Source: SVTX01 sp045588675 | GTDB taxonomy: Bacteria; Bacillota; Clostridia; Oscillospirales; CAG-272 | Assembly (NCBI GenBank): GCA_045588675.1 | Contig: JAZNER010000063.1 | Coordinates: 1-17,984 of the forward strand | Direction of reading: 5' to 3' | Length of the DNA stretch: 17,984 bases | In this document: positions 13,532-17,984 of the stretch, piece by piece | Numbering within the stretch: the stretch's first letter is position 1 | Layout of the letters: each line of letters starts with the position of its first letter | Program-made: the position numbers and the translations under genes | Notes under the pieces: model-generated | What the model saw: only the letters and a program-made list of their open reading frames with translations | What the model was told of the DNA's origin: nothing | The model's database searches: none

Positions 13532-14142
13532 GTACTTTTACAGTATTGACTAAAAATTACACTCTCCCTCAAATTGATAAGGGCGAGGTTTTGAGGTTTA
13601 TGGGGTGTAAAAGCGAAAATAGTGAGATAAATTCACTTTTTTCAAGAGTAGAAAAAGAACTGCCGGATAAATCCTTCGGCAAGGTATGCTATTCGATTTT
13701 CCCAATAAAAAAATATGACGATTATCTTGATTTGGGATTTGCGAAACCTAATAGCCAAGATTTGGCAAGAAATCTTGACGGCTGCGACAGTATAATTTTG
13801 TTTGCCGCAACGGTTGGCATTGAATATGATAAATTAATTTTAAAGCTTGGTAAAAGCTCGCCTGCCGAAGCTCTTTGCATTGATGCGATTGGAAATGAGC
13901 GTATTGAAGCACTTTGTGATATATTTTGCAACGATATTGAAGGTGAGCTTTTGAAATCAAGCCACGCTCTGCGCCCTCGCTTCAGCGCAGGATACGGAGA
14001 TTTGCCTATTGAGCTTCAAAAGGATATTTTCAATACATTATCTCCTCATACAAAAATCGGTCTTACTCTCAACGACAGCTTGCTTATGTCGCCTACAAAA
14101 TCGGTCAGCGCAATTGTCGGAATAAAAAAACAGCAGGTATAA
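13528..14142 (+). CDS. Stand-alone methionine synthase reactivation protein (SAM-binding activation domain)
   Basis: The 204-residue product resembles the C-terminal activation domain of MetH as a separate polypeptide, as in Thermotoga TM0269 and many Clostridia. Visible hallmarks are RFSAGYGDLP (151-160, equivalent to the SAM-binding RxxxGY), followed by LQKDIFNTL, and LNDSLLMSPTKSVSAIVGI (181-199). The N-terminal half has a Gly/Ala-rich FAATVG segment (92-97). The inferred role is reductive methylation of oxidised cob(II)alamin on MetH with SAM. The gene overlaps metF by four bases and is one base before metH. This order supports a dedicated partnership with the MetH below, which lacks this domain. 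An electron donor (flavodoxin or ferredoxin) is not encoded here. Confidence 0.88.
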   Translation: MSTFTVLTKNYTLPQIDKGEVLRFMGCKSENSEINSLFSRVEKELPDKSFGKVCYSIFPIKKYDDYLDLGFAKPNSQDLARNLDGCDSIILFAATVGIEYDKLILKLGKSSPAEALCIDAIGNERIEALCDIFCNDIEGELLKSSHALRPRFSAGYGDLPIELQKDIFNTLSPHTKIGLTLNDSLLMSPTKSVSAIVGIKKQQV

Positions 14143-14143
14143 T

Positions 14144-16546
14144 ATGAATATTCTTGATTATATCAAAAATAATATATTAATTCTTGACGGTGGTACAGGA
14201 ACGCTGCTTCAAGAACAAGGTCTTTCGGTGGGAGAACTGCCTGAGGAATGGAATATATCTCACCCCGAAATCATACAGAAAATACACCAAAGCTATTTTG
14301 ATGCAGGCAGTAATGTTGTAGCGACAAATACCTTTGGCGCAAACCTTTTAAAATTTTCCGAGGATAAGCTCGATAAAATCATTGGAGCGGCAGTTGAGAA
14401 TGCTAAAATTGCTCTTGCAAGCTCAAAAGGAAATCAGGAAAAGTTTATTGCACTTGATATTGGCCCGTCGGGTAAGCTTTTAAAGCCTTACGGCGATTTC
14501 GATTTTGAGGACGCCGTTTCACTTTTTTCCAAAACAATAATGCTTGGCGTAAAGCACGGCGTTGACCTTATCTATATTGAAACAATGAGCGACAGCTATG
14601 AAACAAAAGCAGCTTTGCTTGCCGCAAAGGAAGCTTCCTCTTTGCCTGTTTTTGTTTCTAACGCCTACGGCTCTGATTGTCGCTTGCTTACGGGAGCTAC
14701 GCCCGCCGCTATGGCAACTATGCTTGAAGCTATGGGCGCCGACGCTATTGGAGCAAACTGCTCTCAAGGCCCTGCACAGCTTGCTCCTGTTATTGAGGAA
14801 TTGGCAAGATACACTTCTCTGCCCATTATTTTAAAGCCAAATGCAGGTCTGCCCGAAATCCGTGACGGAAAAACAGTTTATAATGTTTTACCCGAAGAGT
14901 TTTCAAGTGAAGTTGTATCTCTTATTGATAAAGGTGCATGCATCTTGGGAGGCTGCTGTGGCACAACCCCTGAGTATATTTCCAAGCTTTCCGAAAAATG
15001 CAAGTGCTTGTTCCCTGCAAAGCGCAACCCTAAAAAAATAACTGCAATATCTTCATATACTCATACCGTTGAATTTGGTGAAAAGCCAATTCTGATTGGC
15101 GAGCGAATTAACCCTACGGGAAAAAAGCGCGTTAAGGAAGCATTACACTCGAATAATTTTGACTATATACTTAAAGAAGCACTTATGCAAGAGGAATGCG
15201 GAGTTCAGGTTCTTGATGTCAATGCTGGATTGCCTGAAATTGATGAGCGCGAAACCTTAAATAATATTATTGCCGAAATTCAGGCTGTCTGCAATCTTCC
15301 GTTGCAAATTGATACCTCAAACACCAATGCTATGGAATTGGCTTTACGCCGATATAACGGAAAAGCTTTGATTAATTCGGTCAACGGCAAGGAAGAATCA
15401 CTCCGCAAGGTATTCCCTCTTATGAAAAAATACGGCGGTGTGGCAGTAGCTCTCACCCTTGATGAAAACGGAATACCTGAAACAGCTGAGGGACGAGTTG
15501 AAATTGCAAAAAGAATTTTATCTGTGGCAAGCGAATACGGTATTGACAAAAAGGATATTATCTTTGACCCTCTTACATTGACGGTAAGCGCCGACAAAAG
15601 CTCCGCCAGAATTACGCTTGACGCTCTGTCACTCATTCATAATGAGCTTGGCGCTTACACAATCCTCGGCGTTTCTAATATCTCCTTCGGTTTGCCTAAT
15701 CGCGACATATTGAACAGTATTTTCTTTGCCTCTGCGCTTGAAAATCATTTATCTGCCGCAATTATGAACCCTTATTCGCGTGAAATGATGAGCGCTTATT
15801 ACTCATATTGTGCATTAAATTCACTTGACGAAAGCTTTGAGAATTATATCGGATTTGCCGCCAATCTTGATACAGGAGCGTCAAATCTGCCTACCTTAAA
15901 TCAAACAAGCACTTCAAGTGATATAGCAACGCTTGAAGATGCTATTGTCAAGGGATTGAAGGATAAAGCTCGTGAGCTATGTCTTGCTCTGCTTGGAGAA
16001 AAACAACCTCTTTATATTGTAAATGAGCAAATAATTCCCGCGCTCGACCGTGTTGGCAAAGGCTTTGAAAATCACTCTGTTTATCTGCCAAATTTGCTTA
16101 TGAGCGCCGAGGCGGCTCGCTCTGCCTTTGAGCCAATTCATGACGCCCTCTTCTCGTCTGCGAAATCAAGCCAAAGTAAAAAACAAATAATCGTGCTTGC
16201 AACCGTCAAGGGCGACATTCACGACATTGGCAAAAATATTGTTGCTCTTTTGCTTGAAAACTACGGATTTTCGGTAATTGACCTTGGAAAAGATGTTACT
16301 CCGCAAAAAATCCTTGAAGCTACCCTTAAATACGATGCAAGACTCGTCGGACTTAGCGCGTTAATGACAACTACTGTTCCTGCTATGGAAGAAACAATTA
16401 AGCTTTTAAAAGAAAAAGCTCCCTTGTGCAAGGTGGTTGTTGGCGGTGCAGTTTTGACAAAATCCTACGCAGATAAAATCGGCGCTGATTTTTATGCAGC
16501 CGATGCTATGGAAACGGTACGCTTTGCCGAAAAGATTTTTAAGTAA
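14144..16546 (+). CDS. metH: Cobalamin-dependent methionine synthase, three-module form lacking activation domain
   Basis: MetH moves the methyl group of 5-methyl-THF to homocysteine through methylcobalamin. The 800-residue protein has a homocysteine-binding barrel (1-290) with zinc ligands Cys206 (GANCSQGP) and Cys271-Cys272 (GGCCGTTP). The pterin-binding barrel (about 305-570) begins ILIGERINPTGKKR. The helical cap (about 590-670) has LPNLLMSAEA. The B12-binding Rossmann domain (about 680-800) has GDIHDIGKN, with the cobalt-ligating His693, then GLSALMTTTVPAMEETI and VVVGGAVLT. The fourth, SAM-binding activation module of E. coli-type MetH (about 1200 residues) is absent and is supplied by the preceding gene. 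The ATG follows the previous stop by one base, with AGGT as a weak ribosome binding site, which suggests coupling. An intrinsic terminator follows. Confidence 0.97.
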   Translation: MNILDYIKNNILILDGGTGTLLQEQGLSVGELPEEWNISHPEIIQKIHQSYFDAGSNVVATNTFGANLLKFSEDKLDKIIGAAVENAKIALASSKGNQEKFIALDIGPSGKLLKPYGDFDFEDAVSLFSKTIMLGVKHGVDLIYIETMSDSYETKAALLAAKEASSLPVFVSNAYGSDCRLLTGATPAAMATMLEAMGADAIGANCSQGPAQLAPVIEELARYTSLPIILKPNAGLPEIRDGKTVYNVLPEEFSSEVVSLIDKGACILGGCCGTTPEYISKLSEKCKCLFPAKRNPKKITAISSYTHTVEFGEKPILIGERINPTGKKRVKEALHSNNFDYILKEALMQEECGVQVLDVNAGLPEIDERETLNNIIAEIQAVCNLPLQIDTSNTNAMELALRRYNGKALINSVNGKEESLRKVFPLMKKYGGVAVALTLDENGIPETAEGRVEIAKRILSVASEYGIDKKDIIFDPLTLTVSADKSSARITLDALSLIHNELGAYTILGVSNISFGLPNRDILNSIFFASALENHLSAAIMNPYSREMMSAYYSYCALNSLDESFENYIGFAANLDTGASNLPTLNQTSTSSDIATLEDAIVKGLKDKARELCLALLGEKQPLYIVNEQIIPALDRVGKGFENHSVYLPNLLMSAEAARSAFEPIHDALFSSAKSSQSKKQIIVLATVKGDIHDIGKNIVALLLENYGFSVIDLGKDVTPQKILEATLKYDARLVGLSALMTTTVPAMEETIKLLKEKAPLCKVVVGGAVLTKSYADKIGADFYAADAMETVRFAEKIFK

Positions 16547-16560
16547 GCATATTTATAACA

Positions 16561-16587
16561 AAAAAACCGCGAAGCTCGCGGTTTTTT
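16561..16587. terminator. Intrinsic terminator between metH and fsa
   Basis: CCGCGA/TCGCGG with a 3-base loop is flanked by six A's on the left and six T's on the right, extending the stem to 12 bp. It can terminate metH (plus) and the convergent aldolase gene (minus), whose stop codon is 20 bases away. Confidence 0.92.
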
Positions 16588-16606
16588 GTTTATGTAATAT
16601 TTAAAC

Positions 16607-17296
16607 TTACTTTTTCAAAAGAGATAGAATAGTAGTGTTGCCAAATGTTTTATTCCAGTCCTCTTTGAAGCCTTCAATTGATGTGTCTGTAGTTGGGTGA
16701 GCAAGAAGCTTTGCCATAACTGTACTTCCAACGGTTGCAGCGTGGCAGCCAACAATAGCTATATCAATTAATTCCTTTGCAGTTTTAAAGCTTGCCGCAA
16801 GGATTTGACAGTCAGTTTTGCTGAATGAGAAAATTTTCGCTATATCAGCAACGGTTGCAACACCGTCTGCCAAAATGTTCTCAAGACGGGAAACATACGG
16901 AGCAACATAAGATGCGCCCGAGTTTGCCGCCAAAAGCGCCTGCGTAGCAGTCAGAACCGCCGTTACAGTTACACCGTATCCCTCAGAAGCAAGAGCTCTT
17001 GTTACCTTAAGACCAACATCCGTTGCAGGAATTTTTATAAAGGTATTCTTCTTGTTACCAAGAAAATCAACAATTGCCTTCGCTTCTTCAATCATTTTTT
17101 CATATTCGGTTTCAGTTACCTGAACATGAAGCTCCTTATCCTCTCCGATTATAGCTCGAATATTTTTAAGAAGCTCTAAAACATCTCCACCCTCGCGGGC
17201 AAGAATAGTCGGGTTTGTCGTAACGCCCTCAATCGGATAGTAATTATTATAATATTCAATATCCTTAAGATTTGCAGTATCAAGAATAATTCGCAA
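16607..17296 (-). CDS. Fructose-6-phosphate aldolase / small transaldolase (FSA-TalC class)
   Basis: This is a class I Schiff-base aldolase of the short transaldolase family, 229 residues against about 220 for E. coli FSA. It has LDTAN with Asp6, GVTTNPT (24-30), the Schiff-base lysine in TFIKIP (Lys88), YVAPYVSRLEN (130-140, Tyr134) and ILAASFKT (165-172). Gln59 sits where FSA has Gln and true transaldolases have Glu, which favours aldol cleavage of fructose-6-phosphate over transaldolase transfer (inference; the activity in this group varies). The start is a TTG at 17296: it gives the exact family N-terminus MRIILDTA, GAGG lies about 9 bases upstream, and no ATG is near. The gene begins 13 bases after yjbQ, and its ribosome binding site abuts the yjbQ stop. 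Confidence 0.92.
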   Translation of the reverse strand: MRIILDTANLKDIEYYNNYYPIEGVTTNPTILAREGGDVLELLKNIRAIIGEDKELHVQVTETEYEKMIEEAKAIVDFLGNKKNTFIKIPATDVGLKVTRALASEGYGVTVTAVLTATQALLAANSGASYVAPYVSRLENILADGVATVADIAKIFSFSKTDCQILAASFKTAKELIDIAIVGCHAATVGSTVMAKLLAHPTTDTSIEGFKEDWNKTFGNTTILSLLKK

Positions 17297-17309
17297 TGAA
17301 AACTACCTC

Positions 17310-17930
17310 TTATCTCTGTTGCTGAAGGTCGTAGTGGATATCGTAAGCCTTTTCCTCTTCGGTGAACTTGTGCTTGGTGTCGATGACCTTGCCGTCGTTC
17401 CACTTTCTGTCGTTTACGTCGTCAGCGGTACCCATAATGGTAATGTTGACCTGACGGCGGCGTGCGATAACGTGGTCCCAGTCGATGAAGTAGATGTGTG
17501 CGAAGAGACCGAGGTCAAGCTTGCCGTCCTTGATGGTGAGGGTCTCGCTTCTGCCGAAGAATACGGAGCGGAGGTGACCGTCGGTGTTCATGCTCGAGTA
17601 GTCACCGGGCTCGTTGACCCATCTGCCGTACTGTGCGTGGATCGGGCCGGGATGACGGTACTGATGCTCCTCTGCAAAGTCGGGGATCATTTTTCTCATG
17701 ATGTCGAGAAGGTCGTGCTGGAGGTACTCGAGATCGAAGGAATCGATGTCGTGAGAGCACTCCTGAACCATCACGGAGCAGGTGGTGTGGTGGGAAACGA
17801 CGGCAACGGTACCGTTCTTAATGCCCGAAGCGGCAACGATCTCCTGAACCTCCTTGGAAATGTCGTGGAAGGTGGGGATCCAGCCTCTGGACTGCAGCTC
17901 GATTTCTTTCTGTACAACTTTGAATTCCAT
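17310..17930 (-). CDS. yjbQ: YjbQ/UPF0047 family protein, long form with atypical codon use
   Basis: Members are small beta-barrel proteins. Some were reported with weak thiamine-phosphate synthase activity, but the physiological role is unsettled. Core motifs are SHHTTCSVMVQE (46-57), GHLRSVFFGRSETLTI (118-133), DLGLFAHIYFIDWD (139-152) and RRRQVNITIMG (157-167). At 206 residues it is longer than the usual 130-140. There is an insertion-like acidic/aromatic stretch (about 60-116) and a charged tail of about 38 residues after VNITIMG. The ATG at 17930 has AAGGAG 9 bases upstream. Codons are markedly G/C-ending (GAC, ATC, CTC, TCC, AAG, GAG), unlike the AT-ending codons of every other gene here. 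That indicates very high expression or recent transfer. Its promoter would lie beyond the window. It is probably co-transcribed with the aldolase. Confidence 0.88.
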   Translation of the reverse strand: MEFKVVQKEIELQSRGWIPTFHDISKEVQEIVAASGIKNGTVAVVSHHTTCSVMVQECSHDIDSFDLEYLQHDLLDIMRKMIPDFAEEHQYRHPGPIHAQYGRWVNEPGDYSSMNTDGHLRSVFFGRSETLTIKDGKLDLGLFAHIYFIDWDHVIARRRQVNITIMGTADDVNDRKWNDGKVIDTKHKFTEEEKAYDIHYDLQQQR

Positions 17931-17984
17931 GGTAAAATTCTCCTTTTTGTTTGTTTTTATTTTTTATTTTTTGTTTTCACTTTT
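17931..17984 (-). promoter_or_regulatory. A-rich leader of yjbQ
   Basis: Read on the minus strand this is an almost purely A-rich leader (long runs of A broken by C or T) ending in AAGGAG 9 bases before the ATG. It contains no -10/-35 pair that can be defended. A-rich, unstructured leaders often accompany strongly translated genes in low-GC bacteria, which would suit the codon bias of yjbQ. Confidence 0.45.

Noticed and set aside
1..17984. Mobile element, prophage or defence island
   Set aside because: No transposase, integrase, phage structural gene, restriction-modification or known defence genes, and no flanking repeats, were found; apart from yjbQ, composition is even across the window.

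Overview
The window looks like chromosomal DNA of a low-GC anaerobic Firmicute (class Clostridia, gut type). The support is AT-rich intergenic DNA with clear sigma-A promoters, AGGAGG-type ribosome binding sites, a DUF4364 protein (a mainly clostridial family), a methionine synthase without its reactivation domain plus a separate reactivation protein, and several TTG or CTG starts. No rRNA, tRNA, insertion sequence, prophage or CRISPR array was seen. Genus-level placement is not possible from what is visible.

Layout. (1) Positions 105-2957: a DUF4364 winged-helix-like gene (minus) and homoserine dehydrogenase (plus) diverge from a shared, dyad-rich promoter region. The minus-strand leader folds into three successive hairpins. 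A small unrecognised membrane protein follows hom, then a strong terminator. (2) Positions 3004-5230: a cysK-rarA operon (minus) behind a consensus sigma-A promoter. (3) Positions 5265-9631: a secreted SASA/CE6-like carbohydrate esterase lipoprotein (plus) converges on a two-gene MBOAT-DHHW O-acetylation operon (minus). The MBOAT gene appears to start at CTG. (4) Positions 9686-12341: an ECF sigma factor, its probable membrane anti-sigma factor and a lipoprotein with an internally duplicated domain, all minus strand. The same 31-bp bipartite element (GGTCACCTTTTT-N6-AATTTGTATTATA) lies upstream of both the sigma gene and the lipoprotein gene. (5) Positions 12579-16587: a tight operon of metF, a stand-alone B12-methionine-synthase reactivation protein and metH. 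(6) Positions 16607-17930: a yjbQ-fsa pair (minus); yjbQ is much richer in G/C-ending codons than the rest of the window.

How the genes fit together. hom (aspartate family, toward Met/Thr), cysK (Cys) and metF/reactivase/metH (folate and B12-dependent remethylation of homocysteine) supply sulfur amino acids, although they are not one operon. The MBOAT/DHHW pair would add acetyl groups to an envelope or extracellular polymer, and the neighbouring esterase could remove acetyl groups from glycans. The sigma/anti-sigma/lipoprotein block reads as a self-contained envelope-signalling circuit: the sigma factor probably activates its own gene and the lipoprotein gene. The most notable observations are that duplicated ECF promoter, the multi-hairpin DUF4364 leader, the CTG start of the MBOAT gene and the atypical yjbQ gene.
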